Shown: one piece after another, positions 1 to 10,824 of the stretch
How positions within the stretch are numbered: position 1 is the first letter of the stretch
Layout of the letters: each line of letters starts with the position of its first letter
Assembly (NCBI GenBank): GCA_032718475.1
Contig: JAUCBJ010005549.1
Location: 1-64,000 of the forward strand
DNA: 64,000 bases
Reading direction: 5' to 3'
Origin: Nemertoderma westbladi
Lineage: Eukaryota > Xenacoelomorpha > Nemertodermatida > Nemertodermatidae
Position numbers and translations under genes: made by a program
Notes under the pieces: generated by a model
What the model saw: the letters and a program-made list of their open reading frames with translations, nothing else
The model's database searches: none
What the model was told of the DNA's origin: nothing

Positions 1-182
1 CAGATGTAGGAGACATCTCGGGCACAAAGCAAATTAAAACAATGATATAAAACAACTATTTAAAATACACGACACAGATTTCTGATTGGCTTACATGTGA
101 CCGTTGCGTTCGAGTGTATAGTAAAAATTTCATTAAAAAGAAAAACATCAAATAGATACAAAATTAAATGTACAAATTACAA

Positions 183-3017
183 TTACATACGGTTAAATTT
201 AATATATGAGCTAAAATCAACAGATAACAGATCTGTCTTAAATTGTTGCAGCGTAGGAGCGTTAACAATGTTTGCTTCTAAAGAGTTCCATACGGGGACT
301 ACACGGTTATTAAATACATTTTGCACATTTACAGTTCTAGAATTAAATTGGTACAATTTGTACGAATGACCACGAGTTGTCGTTGTTGGGGCTCGACGAA
401 ATATATTATTAACATCTACTGAGACAATACCATGAATAATTTTGTATACCAATGTAAGGTCAATGTGTATTCTGCGCAATTCTAAGGGTTGGAGGTTTAA
501 AATTTCTAGACGCTTTAAATATTCTGCATTGGAATCCAAATTGCACCTTTTAAAAATCCTACGTGTGAAATAACGTTGGACGGACTCCAATTTGTCTGTG
601 AGTCCTATGAATGGTTTATTGTTAATGAACGGATTCCACACACTACTACCGTATTCAATAATTGGTCTAGCATAGGTCTTGTAGGCTTGTAAAATAGCAT
701 TAGAATTGGCTGTAGCAAAATATCGGAACAAACAGTTTATTACTTTATAGCACTTAGTGGTAACATTTTCAATATGCTGTTTAAAATGTAAATTATTATC
801 CACTTCTACACCAAGATCACGGCAGCTAAGTACATTGCTCAATACACGATTATCAATTGTGTAACTACAATTATTATTATTATTATTTCCTATTGTAAGC
901 ACATTGCACTTGTGAATGGCAATATTGAGCTGCCATTTCTTTGACCAGCTACAAAATTCATCTAAATCGGCTTGTAATTGCAACTGTTTATAAGGATTGT
1001 CAATAGTAGAAAATAATTTAGTATCGTCGGCATATAATCTCACGTTTGTATCTGTAGAAATAATATCAGGCAAGTCGTTCATAAATAATATAAAGAGCAG
1101 AGGCCCTAGGCATGAGCCTTGTGCGACACCGGATTTAACGTTTACGTATTTCGAGTATGTGTTACCAACTTTGACGCGCTGAGTGCGTCCTGTAAGTAGG
1201 CACTTTAACCAATTTAATACATTACCAGTAATTCCGTACGATTCTAGCTTAGCTATAAGTTTGCTGGTGACTACAGTATCAAATGCCTTAGCATAATCTA
1301 TGTATATGACGTCACAATATAATTTCCTATGTATAGCATCACCCCAGATTTTAGTACAATCAATTAGTTGTGTAATAGTACTTTTCTTACTTAAAAATCC
1401 ATACTGTTTATCCGTAAGTAAGTTATATGCACGCAAGAAATCAATAAGTTCAACCGCTAATATAAGTTCAAATAACCTACAAAGAGAAGATGTGAGCGAA
1501 ATTGGACGATAATTTTCGGGGATTGAACGGTCACCCTTTTTAAAACTCGCGATTATATCAGCGGTTTTCCACATCGACGGCACAAAACCATTGTCAATGG
1601 AAGACTGAAAGATATAAGCAAGAGGGGCAGCAAGTTCAAAACGCAGTAACTTTAAAATAGCCACTGGTATGCCATCCGGACAATGGCTGTACTTTAGTGG
1701 TAATTTCTTCATAGCTTTTAAAAGCTTAGATACATTAAATGAAACATTTGAAAATTGTGCATCCGTTACATTGATCAAAGGTGGGCAAATACCGTTATCA
1801 TCAACACCTACTGACGAAAACTGATTGATAAGGAATTCACATTTATCAGCAGCTGTGAAAGCAGTTTTACCATTGAGCTTGAGCGGTGATATGGAATTAA
1901 AGGTAGCACGCTTCTTATTTACAAATTTGTAAAAGGCATTTGTATCACCACAAGTTAATATATTGAACTCTTGCTTAAGACGAAAACTACGTAAAACCTC
2001 CGAGCAACGGACATTATGTTCGCGATAAATTGTTTCACCATTAGAGCTGGAGTGCCGTACCTTCCAAAGTCTGCGTTTTCTTGCTAGTAAACGCCGAATA
2101 TGAAGAGGATGTCTACGTGGGTTGCTCGTTGGTTTATACTTAGGTACATACAAGTTAAAAGCGCTAAAAATAATTTCATTAAAAGCATTTAACGATGATT
2201 CAACATTAATTGCATTAAAAACCGGGTTCCAATTCACAGAATTTAAATGGGCCCGTATACCAGGTAGATCCATTTTTCTGAAACAAAACGTTGTGGATTC
2301 AGGTACTTTGTTAAACTCATTAGGGCTCAAATTAATGTTGAAACTAAACGAAGAATGATCGCTTGTACCAAAATGTGGTAGACTACTGACACATGAGATA
2401 AAATCTTCCTCAGTAGAAAGTAAAAGGTCCAAAATATCGTTACGTCTGGTAGGAAAATTTACTAGTTGGTTAAGACTACATCTGTTGATTAAGTTATTAA
2501 AATCAACATATACTTTCTGTTGAGGAAAACTATCAGTTAACCAGTTATACTCACTGAAATTGAAATCACCGACAATAGTAGTAGGGTATTGCACTGAGCA
2601 AAGCTCTTCTAATAGTTCACACAATAAATCATTATACTCATACACTGAGAGGCAATTATTTATATAGCATGAATCAGGCGGGCGATAAATACAAACAAAG
2701 CGAGATTTAGATTTAGTGTTCAAATCGATTGCGACGCATTCAATGTTTTCAAATTTAGGTGGAATATATACCTTGGATGGGTTTAAGGAGAGATCGCACA
2801 CAATGGCAGCGCCGCCACCCTGTCTTTCGGCTCTATCTTTACGGAACAATTCAAATCTAGACTTGTAATCCCCAAGTATAGTAGCATCCTGAACCCATGG
2901 CTTCCACCACGTCTCTGTAAAACCGAGTAATTTGAACTCGCCTTGAAGAAGAGTCTCAAATTCTGCTTGTTTGGAAACGTCATTTATCGCTTGTGCATTG
3001 CAATAGTAGCAAGTAGG
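183..3017 (-). pseudogene. LINE ORF2 (endonuclease-reverse transcriptase), CR1-like, 5'-truncated
   Basis: An open frame of about 940 codons reads on the minus strand and ends at 183. From N to C it shows an APE-type endonuclease (start at CYYCNAQ, then GFTETW, VGDFNF, and TSDHSSF near the endonuclease end), then a reverse transcriptase with PENYRPISL, QYGFLSKKST, IDYAKAFDTV, GVAQGSCLGP and the catalytic YADDTKLF, followed by the usual C-terminal region. The order and motifs fit the CR1/Jockey group of non-LTR retrotransposons. The frame is open with no internal stop, but the N-terminus runs straight into a GGAGCC minisatellite at about 3018, so the natural start is missing. Bases 1-182 are the presumed 3' UTR; no poly-A tail or target-site duplication is visible at the window edge. 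The nearby minus-strand ORF1 at 3757-5247 is probably the same element. Family placement is by motif only. Confidence 0.85.
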
Positions 3018-3112
3018 GCTCGATCGGAGTTGGGATTTGGCCGGAGCCGGAGCAGGAGCCGGAGCCGGAGTTGGATAATTTGGCCGGAGCCGGAGCAGGA
3101 GCCGGAGTTTTT
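3018..3112. repeat. GGAGCC-rich minisatellite
   Basis: Imperfect iterations of GGAGCCGGAGCAGGAGCC separated by TTGG spacers. They sit exactly where the 5' part of the LINE ORF2 is lost. Confidence 0.85.
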
Positions 3113-3119
3113 CAAAAAT

Positions 3120-3756
3120 TTTAAAAATTTAATTATTTATTAAAAAATAAATAAAGTATATATGGTTATCGTTCGCCAATCGCTCATAATCAATCATACT
3201 GTACTGCTGTAGGTCTAATTAATTTCATAATTTATAGATTTACTAATTTTCAATTTAAAATTTAAGTAATTAATTTATCAGACAGACGGCCTGACGCTGA
3301 GGGCTAAAAATTACCTACAGTACCTAACTCACTAACTGTCTAATTGTGGTAGAGCAGTAGAGGTGTGTACTGTAGCTGTAGGTACAGAGGTAGCCTACCG
3401 TACGTGTACCAGTACTGCAGTACAGAATGCTGGCATGACTGCAGTGGTACAGTCAGACAGTGTACAATCATAGCATTTACAATTTTTTACAGTACAGCAG
3501 TAGGGCCTATCTGTAATAGTCTGCTAGTCAGCCAGCTGGCCAGTCACCAGTACCAGTACTGCAGTACAGTCAACAGTCAGTCAGTCATTGACTTAAATAA
3601 ACTTAAATAACATTGACTTCGTAAATACTGCAGTATTATGCTTGATACTGTGATATTGAAGCTGTACTACAGTACTTCTGTACTTATCAGCTTATAGTGT
3701 AAATAATTGTTCAGATTAGAATATGCACGAAATATAATACTTTATTAAAAAATTAA
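3120..3756. other. Non-coding stretch with clustered GTAC/CTGCAG motifs
   Basis: No credible gene. 3360-3670 is dense in overlapping short palindromes such as CAGTACTGCAGTACTG-like strings. It separates LINE ORF1 from ORF2, which in intact CR1 elements lie close together, so it is either inserted or highly diverged sequence. Confidence 0.5.
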
Positions 3757-5247
3757 CTAAAAATTGCCAGGAGTAGTGGCCGCGGCAGAGTGCCGCTGAG
3801 GACGGCCGCTAGACAACTGCGTCGGTGGTACTTCGGTGGGGTTTGGCGACTGTTTACTGGAAAAGCGAGGTCCCTGTGAACCTTTCCGACGGTGAGAAAC
3901 CATAAGGCGCTCCGCAGCCGCGAAATCAGAGTCTGACAGGCGAACTTCGGTTCGCCAGTCTATCTTTCCGTTCTGTAGACGATTGCAAATTTTGTAACAG
4001 TTATTGGGGAAATCATATACTACCGAGAGAGTGCATGTAGGATCAGATTGCCGCATTCGGTACGCGTGTGCTCGGATAATATCCCGATGACGCCGCGCAT
4101 CTGGAGATATATCCGGGCGGATGAATACTCGTTTGTATAGGCCTAACTCACCCATTGCTAGTTTACGACGGTTGGATAGGACATTGTCCCTGTCCTCAGT
4201 GCTGTCAAAGACTACCTCGAGAAGCGTTTTGAGATCCTTAGAGCCTGCACCGTTGGTTAATCTCCGCGCAGAGACAACGTGTGCTGAGCTGCAGTCCATA
4301 TGTACCAACATTTCCTGAACAAACTCTATGTCCGAAACTCCTACAGAAGGTGGAGGGGCGTTTTCAACAAACAACAGTTTTTCTGTTCGTTGTGAGTTAA
4401 TGGTTGATTTTATTGCCTTGTTTACACAAGACTGGATGGTATCCTCCAAGCTCACTGAGGAACAGCCATTCGAAGAGCCACCGTAGGCTTTCGGTGCCGA
4501 TATAGAGTTCACTGGTTTTCGAGTAGGTTTGTTCCGCCGACTGCCAGTTTGAGGAACCGTAGTCCACTCAGGTTCGGTGACCGAGGTAGCAATGTCATCG
4601 ACATTACAGTCAACTGAAACCGAGTCGCCAATGAGGAATGCATGTAGGTCGTTGAATTGAAGGCAAAGTTTTTCCAATTTGTTATCGATATCTGTGTTAG
4701 TACCGGCTGTACCGGTACCTTTATCTGAGTCGCAGGCGGAGTTTGGTTGCGAATGACAAAACTTGCAGAAGAACGCGAGGGATTCAATTGAGCCGAGGAC
4801 GTTGTAAATGGCTGGGGGAATTTCAGAATGATGGGCGTGTTCCCATTTATTACAACGGAAACACTGAAGACCCTTGCTGATCACCTTCTTGTTACAGACC
4901 GTGCATAAAGTGTTGGAATCCGAACCCGCTGTATTGCAGTCAGTACCTCCGTGTAGCGAGTGCCGGCGACTGCTACCGGTATCAGCTGTACGAGTGCGTG
5001 TGCCACATGTAGGCGCGGCAGGCCCCCGAGCGGAAGATGGTTTACTGCGTCCACTTTCGGTACCGGTAAAGACTATTTGCGATTGTTTATCTTTCGACTT
5101 TTTTTTGGGCGAGGTAGTCTTTTTCCTGCCGGTGGGTTGTGTTTTTTGGTTGGCTTCCGATTCTGATATTATTTCAATCCCTGTCGATGATTCATCGCCG
5201 GAAAGGGGGTCGTAAGGGTTGTTTGCCGTTAGCGTTGAGGGTTTCAT
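3757..5247 (-). CDS. LINE ORF1 protein with PHD-like zinc finger (CR1-like)
   Basis: An intact 496-codon minus-strand frame. The N-terminal third is low complexity, rich in Ser, Thr, Lys and Pro. A PHD-like finger follows: Cys115, Cys118, Cys129, Cys132, His137/His140, then a downstream FFCKFC pair. The central to C-terminal part has a helix-rich segment and a region ending in GKIDWRTEVRLSD. Many CR1-clade ORF1 proteins carry a PHD-type finger and act as RNA-binding chaperones in the retrotransposition particle; that role is inferred from the family. It lies upstream of ORF2 in the same orientation but is separated from it by about 0.74 kb of unrelated sequence, so the copy is rearranged even though this frame is open. 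Confidence 0.75.
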   Translation of the reverse strand: MKPSTLTANNPYDPLSGDESSTGIEIISESEANQKTQPTGRKKTTSPKKKSKDKQSQIVFTGTESGRSKPSSARGPAAPTCGTRTRTADTGSSRRHSLHGGTDCNTAGSDSNTLCTVCNKKVISKGLQCFRCNKWEHAHHSEIPPAIYNVLGSIESLAFFCKFCHSQPNSACDSDKGTGTAGTNTDIDNKLEKLCLQFNDLHAFLIGDSVSVDCNVDDIATSVTEPEWTTVPQTGSRRNKPTRKPVNSISAPKAYGGSSNGCSSVSLEDTIQSCVNKAIKSTINSQRTEKLLFVENAPPPSVGVSDIEFVQEMLVHMDCSSAHVVSARRLTNGAGSKDLKTLLEVVFDSTEDRDNVLSNRRKLAMGELGLYKRVFIRPDISPDARRHRDIIRAHAYRMRQSDPTCTLSVVYDFPNNCYKICNRLQNGKIDWRTEVRLSDSDFAAAERLMVSHRRKGSQGPRFSSKQSPNPTEVPPTQLSSGRPQRHSAAATTPGNF

Positions 5248-5924
5248 ACTGTCATAGCTGAAGTCTGATTACCAGTAGTTCTATTCATGTATTCCGTGTA
5301 TTCAGTGTATGTGTATGTAGCATAGCCCGTTCAATCAAACTGCAAACAGATGTACAGGCGGACAGGACGGATGGATTCAGTTAGGCCTATTGTTACTGGT
5401 AGGGGTGGTACCGCCTGTAATGTCCTATTTGCAGATTTGGTTTGGCTTGGCTGGAGAACCAAACACAAACATACTGCAGTACTGACATACCTGTCACTAC
5501 AGCACTACTGCACTAGGTCAACCTGTCAACTATTGGGTTTGGATGGAGATCCAAACTTTACTGCCAAGACCAACTACTGAACTATTGGGTTTGGCCAGTT
5601 GGCAGGAGATCCAAGCTTACATATTACAGTAGGCCTATTAGGGCTACCTGCCAAGGCCAACTATTGGGTTTGGCTGGAGATCCAAACTTACCTGCCACTG
5701 CTTTGTCTTGGCGGGTCGGTAATTGCATAATTGGTGTGCAGTTCTCCTATCTGCCGCTAGAGCTGTAAAGGGCAAAATGAATGAAAGTGATCTCCGCTTT
5801 ATTACCACTGTCTCCATTTCCTTACTGGTACCGGTCCGGTTGTAGCTGTACGGTACCGGTAGGGTAGGCATAATCTATTTTAACTGATTAGGGCCTATTC
5901 AGCTAATGAGTTAATTTTAAAATA
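5248..5924. promoter_or_regulatory. 5' flank of the phospholipase C gene, with a tandem repeat at 5435-5700
   Basis: No gene. At 5435-5700 about four spaced copies of a unit built on TTTGG-N6-CCAAA (for example TTTGGATGGAGATCCAAA) are separated by CTGCCAAGRCCAACTATTGG. The CCAAT-like ATTGG boxes recur in each copy. The PLC initiator ATG follows at 5925, preceded by AAAATA. No clear TATA box. A promoter role is inferred from position only. Confidence 0.4.
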
Positions 5925-6951
5925 ATGGCGAATTTAAACATCAGCGTCGAATTAGATGAGAAATCCCAACTGGAAATGGCTGAGAATTTATTATTAATGA
6001 GAAAAGGGAGTAGAATAACTCGATTTGCTCACAAAGATTGGGCTAAAACCAAAACATTAACTCTCGATAAATCTAATTATTCAATAACTTATCTGCCTTC
6101 GAAAAAACCGAAACATGGATTAAACGACAATGTAGCTTTAGTTCGAGACATAAAGGAAGTCCGGGTTGGATATAAAACCGACGTGTTTAAAGGCCATAAA
6201 AAAGCGAAAGCCAGTCATGAGAAGTCGGCATTTAGTATTGTTTTACATGAGCGTAACGAAACATGGGATATTATGACATCTAATGAGAAAGTTGCTGCTA
6301 TTTGGGTAAAAGGTTTGAAGTATTTAATGGAAACCGATGCAGAAGTATATGATGACGAGGATAAATGGGTTAGGGAAGTCTTTACAAGGGCTGATAGAAA
6401 TAAAGATCTTAAAGTTTCCTATGACGAAGCTGTTAAAGTCCTTAAACAATTGAATTTAAAGCCGGACAAAATATATACGAAACGATTATTTGAAGATTTA
6501 ACGAAAAATAAAGATAAAAAAGATCTTTATTTAAATGAAGATGAGTTTGTAACTTATTACAAGTCGTTGACACGGCGTAATGATATCCAAGAAGTGTTTG
6601 ATAATTATTGTGATTCCAAAGGGTTTATGAGTTACAACGACATTAATAAGTTCCTAACTGAGGCTCAGAGATGGAGAGACGTTAATGAAAGTCTCTGTAA
6701 GGAGTTGGTGGATTGTTTTGAGACGAACCAACATAACAGGGATGCGGGTAGACTGGGGGTCGACGGGTTTAAATCGTTTCTTCTCTCGAATTCCTGCGAG
6801 TTTTTCCACCCAAATCACAACGACGTCTACCAGGATATGAGCCATCCGTTATCTCATTATTTTATCGCCTCATCCCATAACACTTACCTAATGGAGGACC
6901 AGATATTCGGTCCTTCTTCCACCGAAGCCTACGTGCGCGCCCTAATGAGAG
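5925..6951 (+). CDS. Phosphoinositide-specific phospholipase C, delta type, exon 1 (PH, EF-hands, start of X)
   Basis: First coding exon of a PLC-delta-like enzyme, which hydrolyses phosphatidylinositol 4,5-bisphosphate to diacylglycerol and inositol trisphosphate at the plasma membrane. Residues ~18-135 form a PH domain with a basic Lys-rich strand typical of phosphoinositide binding. Residues ~145-300 hold EF-hand-like repeats, the first with the loop DRNKDLKVSYDE. The catalytic X box then begins with ASSHNTYL, containing His318 and Asn319. These sit seven residues after the matching catalytic positions of rat PLC-delta1 (311/312). The exon ends ...ALMR-G at a GT donor in phase 1. The three exons together encode 2,301 nt, 766 residues plus stop, close to the family's usual length. 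The start is the first ATG of the open frame, just before the PH domain. Delta subtype is chosen from size, PH-EF-X-Y-C2 order and the lack of C-terminal extensions. Confidence 0.95.
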
Positions 6952-7207
6952 GTAATAATTTAATATATAACATATATTTAATTAATTAAATTTAATTAAT
7001 TTAATACTATTGTTATTGCCTGTTTTTTTTACTAAATACGTAAATAGATAAGTATATACCGGTACCTACTTAAATTTAACTTTTTTTGATTGAATTAAAT
7101 TTATTTTAATATCTTTGTTTAACATTCTGTTAAGAGTTCAATATAGCGGTTCCGGTATATAAGTATATAATATTACTTTATTTATTAACTAAGTTTACCC
7201 GGTTCAG

Positions 7208-7510
7208 GTTGCCGTTGCGTTGAGTTAGACCTGTGGGACGGGCCAGACGGTGAACCCATAGTCTACCACGGTCACACCTTCACCTCCAAGATTACGGTTC
7301 GCGACATATTCGAGACGATCGCGAAATACGCCTTCGCGAAGAGCGACTACCCGCTGATCCTCTCCTTCGAGAACCACTGCAGCGTCCCGGTACAGGAGAG
7401 AATCGCTTACTATTTAAACACAATCCTAGCAGATTGGATCTATTCCGAAGAGCCAACCTCCGACTTCCTTCCATCTCCAGAACAATTGAAACATAAAATT
7501 ATTATAAAAG
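7208..7510 (+). CDS. Phospholipase C delta type, exon 2 (rest of X box)
   Basis: A 303-nt exon with AG acceptor and GT donor, entered and left in phase 1. It carries the catalytic centre: CVELDLWDG with Glu348 and Asp350 (calcium ligands), VYHGHTF with His363, and LSFENHCS with Glu397. All keep the constant +7 offset to rat PLC-delta1 Glu341, Asp343, His356 and Glu390, so no residue is missing from the active site. It ends in [13 protein letters not shown], the normal end of the X region. Intron 1 upstream (6952-7207) is only 256 bp. Confidence 0.95.
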
Positions 7511-8210
7511 GTTAATATTTGGTTGTTATATAAATTAATAACGTCCCTTATATTAATTATATTATATTAATAACGCGTTTTGTTCAGTTTTTATTTTAGT
7601 AGTTCAGGATTTGGAATTGTTTTTTTCAACTGCTTGTTTTTTTCATATTTTTTTTTTAAATAAAACATTTTTTTTTTTTTATACTGGTACCGGTACACAA
7701 TGATTATAATTTTTACATATATATATGTAATTAAAAGCCTTACTACAGGCCGGAATTTCCGGCCTGTAACTTAGTAATGCTGCAATGTGATTGGCTCATT
7801 GCCTATATTACAGGCTGGAAAATTGTTACAGGATGGAAAGTTTATTTTGGTCGCAAACTTAGGCCTACTCCGCCAGTAGCTTAACAACTGAATTCAACAA
7901 TTGAATTCAGTTTTTCAAGAGCTTTCTGATGATAGGCCTATGTACTTTCATGTGATTTGAAGAAATATTTTTTTTGTAAAAACTGTAGGCCTACTGGTAC
8001 TGGTTCAACTTAATTGAAAAAAAATAAAAAACTACAAAAAATACACAGAAAAACAAAAATAATTGTCCCATTATTCTTATTATTGTAATATTATGTTCAG
8101 ATTGATTTTGTATTTTACTATTAAAAATGTATTGTATCGCTTATTTCTCTATCTTATAAAACATGTATAGATTTATTACTATTGTTATATTATTATTTAA
8201 TGATACTTAA
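7511..8210. other. PLC intron 2, 5' part
   Basis: AT-rich intron with T-runs. At 7746-7768 there is a near-perfect 23-bp dyad centred on GGCCGGAATTTCCGGCC. No exon seen. A TTAA at 8207-8210 is the left target duplication of the MITE that follows. Confidence 0.6.
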
Positions 8211-9215
8211 CACGTTAGGTGCGGCTCCGAAACCACTGGTTCTTTGTTACTGCGGATTGTGCACCGGTGAACATTCCTGTGCAGTTCCTCAACTGCGGTT
8301 TGTGCGCCGGTGCTCAATAACTTACTTTTTGAAATTACATTTTGTGGGAATGTCTTTGGGCACCGGTGCTCAAATTCACAATCATTGTATTTCTATTTAT
8401 AAAACAATGGAGAACCACCATAGAAAAAACCACATCTCAATATCTATCTCCGTCCATTCCAGAGATAGTTGTTCGAATTTCATAACAATTTTATATATTT
8501 TTTATGATTTTACTCTTACAGGGTTAACAATTTTCAAAACTGTACCAATAATTATCCCATCACATTAGTAAACTTATTAAACATAACTTAATACTTTTGG
8601 CCACTTTCGAAATTTCAGGGGGGTAACCCCATAGCAGATAATGTCTGCAGTTTAACGACCCCCCCCCCCCACCCCCCCACCACCATAAATTATTTTGGGT
8701 TTAAAAACATTTATAAAGTAAAACGATATAAAATGACATTATTATTGTTACAGCACATTTGCTCATACAATATATATTAATACATGAAAAGTAAACAAGA
8801 CAGTTATTGCTTAACTAACAATGAAATAAATCAAATAGGCCTAAATAGCTAATGCTACTGTAGATCATTTTAAAAATCCCGCCATATTTATATAATTGGA
8901 AATATTGAGCACCGGAGCTCAATCCGCACTGGCACTTGTGTACCGGTGCACAAACCCAAAAATATATATATGTGTCATACAAAGGTCACAGATACCGGAT
9001 ATGACAACAGTTGATGTATTTGAGCACCGGTGCTCAACTTATAGCCTCCGCAATAAGGGCTGGCCACGCCAAAATTAATAGCTCTGCACTACTAGGTTGC
9101 AGAGGTCATGTTCACCGGTGCTCAATCCGCAGTAAGAAGTTGACAGGGATTAAAACCTGCCCCAGTAAAGTTAAAACACGAATTGTGCACCGGTGCTCAA
9201 TCCGCAGCTAACGTG
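8211..9215. mobile_element. TTAA-flanked non-autonomous DNA transposon (piggyBac-type MITE) in PLC intron 2
   Basis: A 1,005-bp insert bounded by TTAA at 8207-8210 and 9216-9219. The ends are inverted: CACGTTAGGTGCGG at left, and the complement of CCGCAGCTAACGTG at right. A TTAA target duplication is the hallmark of the piggyBac superfamily. There is no transposase frame. Eight copies of a box centred on CACCGGTG (perfect form GAGCACCGGTGCTC) are scattered inside at about 8260, 8303, 8359, 8907, 8938, 9022, 9111 and 9185. Several extend into flanking TGCGGATTG / CAATCCGCA, making a longer dyad. A poly-C run lies near 8660. Confidence 0.75.
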
Positions 9216-9465
9216 TTAAAAATAATTGTTTTGTAGTTTTTGAAAAAATATTTTTTTCAAACCAATTAACCATAGCTTCCTATAACGGTTTTCAATAATT
9301 GTGGGATTGAAAAAAGGAATAGAAAAGAAAAAAAGGACATTATTATTACACATTAGGCCTAGTTTTTATTGTTTTACTCAAAAAAAATGTAAACAATGTG
9401 TCAATCTCTCCAACCTTTTCCTTTCCCCTTAACTCAGCAATATAATCACAATATTTACCTGGTAG

Positions 9466-10436
9466 GTAAAGGTCCTCGAGTCCCAAAAGTCGACGAAACC
9501 AACAACGATGACGGCGAAGTCAGCGACGAAGACGAAGCGGCTGACATTGACGACGAACAAGTTAAGAAGAAACTCGAGGAGGAACCCAAGAAGAAACAGC
9601 TGGTTTCCCCGGAGTTGAGCAAACTGTTCCTTATCCGGGGCGCCGGGTTCAAGGGTTTCCGGAACTCCGTAGAGAACTACACGGCGGAACAAATCTCCTC
9701 GTTAGTCGAGAGCAAGATGAACCAACTAGCTGAGGAGCAACCGGATGAGTTCGTGGAGGCCAACAAATCGAGGTTAGTCCGGATCTATCCGGCCGGACGC
9801 CGCACCAAGTCGGACAACTACAACCCGGTGCCGGCGTGGAACGTCGGCTGCCAGATAGTCGCGCTCAACTACCAGACGCCGTGCGTTGAGATGCAACTAA
9901 ACCAAGGTAAGTTCGCGCAGAACGGGGGTTCCGGGTACATCCTAAAACCGGAAGTGATGTGTCGCAACGGGTTGAGATTCGATCCCAACGGGTTAATGCC
10001 GCCCAACTTCCGGAGACAGTTAACCCTTCGTATCATTAGCGGACACGAATTCCCCAAACCGAACGCGTCCACTAAAGGTGAGGTCGTTGACCCCTACGTC
10101 AAGGTACAGATCCACGGTATACCGGCGGATAAAGCCGAGGTGCAGACCGATAGAGTAGACGATAACGGGTTCAACCCCAGGTGGGATAAAGAGTTTGTGT
10201 TCACACTAACGATGCCTCCGTTAGCGCTGATCCGGTTCGCGGTCTACGACAGGGATCCCCGCTCCTCCGACGACTTTATTTGCCAGTTTTGTCTGCCGTT
10301 CACGTCGGTACAACAAGGTTACTCACATCTACGGATGTTGAGTGAGTCCGGCGACCAACTGGAGAGGTGTTCCTTGTTTCTCTATACCGCTGTGGAAGTT
10401 CCTAAAGCGATACTGGATCCAGGTAGCCCGGTGTGA
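9466..10436 (+). CDS. Phospholipase C delta type, exon 3 (linker, Y box, C2)
   Basis: Terminal exon, entered in phase 1 after a CTGGTAG acceptor. An acidic X-Y linker (Asp/Glu-rich, then Lys-rich, residues ~444-490) is followed by the Y box, from SPELSKLFLIRGAGFKGF through SRLVRIYPAGRRTKSDNYNP (substrate-binding Arg/Ser/Tyr region) to NVGCQIVALNYQT. The C2 domain starts near residue 626 (RQLTLRIISGHEFP), with VVDPYVKV and YDRDPRSSDDFI supplying the acidic calcium-binding loops. The protein ends in SPV, which fits a class I PDZ ligand; this is inference, because the last codons and the stop lie inside a 19-bp tandem repeat. The exon is GC-richer than its surroundings. Confidence 0.95.
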
Positions 10437-10472
10437 TCCAGGTAACCCGGTGTGATCCATGTAGCTCAGTGT
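10416..10472 (+). repeat. 19-bp tandem repeat spanning the PLC stop codon
   Basis: Three copies of a GATCCAGGTAGCCCGGTGT-like unit. The first encodes the last residues and reaches the TGA, the other two lie in the 3' UTR. The C-terminal tail may therefore be a recent product of slippage. Confidence 0.8.
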
Positions 10473-10750
10473 GATTAATCCTATTCGATAATTGTTAGTC
10501 TCTCCGATTAATTTGCTCTACGTTTCCTTTTATACTTCCTATTCCTTCCGTTTTAACTTCCGTGTGCCAATGAGATATAATCCGGCCTAGTTATATAAAA
10601 GCAACTAATCGATTTATTATTTTAGTATTTTTTATGTTGATAAGATTTTAGTGAAAATTTTTTTATGTTTATTTGTAGTTTTCTGGTGATTTAGGTGGTT
10701 CATATATATTATTGTGTTGTTTATTTTGGGGTAAATAAAAAAAATATGTC
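10437..10750 (+). other. PLC 3' UTR with AATAAA poly-A signal
   Basis: An AT-rich tail after the stop. A canonical AATAAA hexamer occurs at about 10734, the likely cleavage signal. Confidence 0.6.
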
Positions 10751-10824
10751 TTAAAATCGTTTTGTTTTTAATAGTTTGTTGAAACTATTATAGTAAAAGT
10801 GTTGTTTTACTTTTTGTAACAGGG

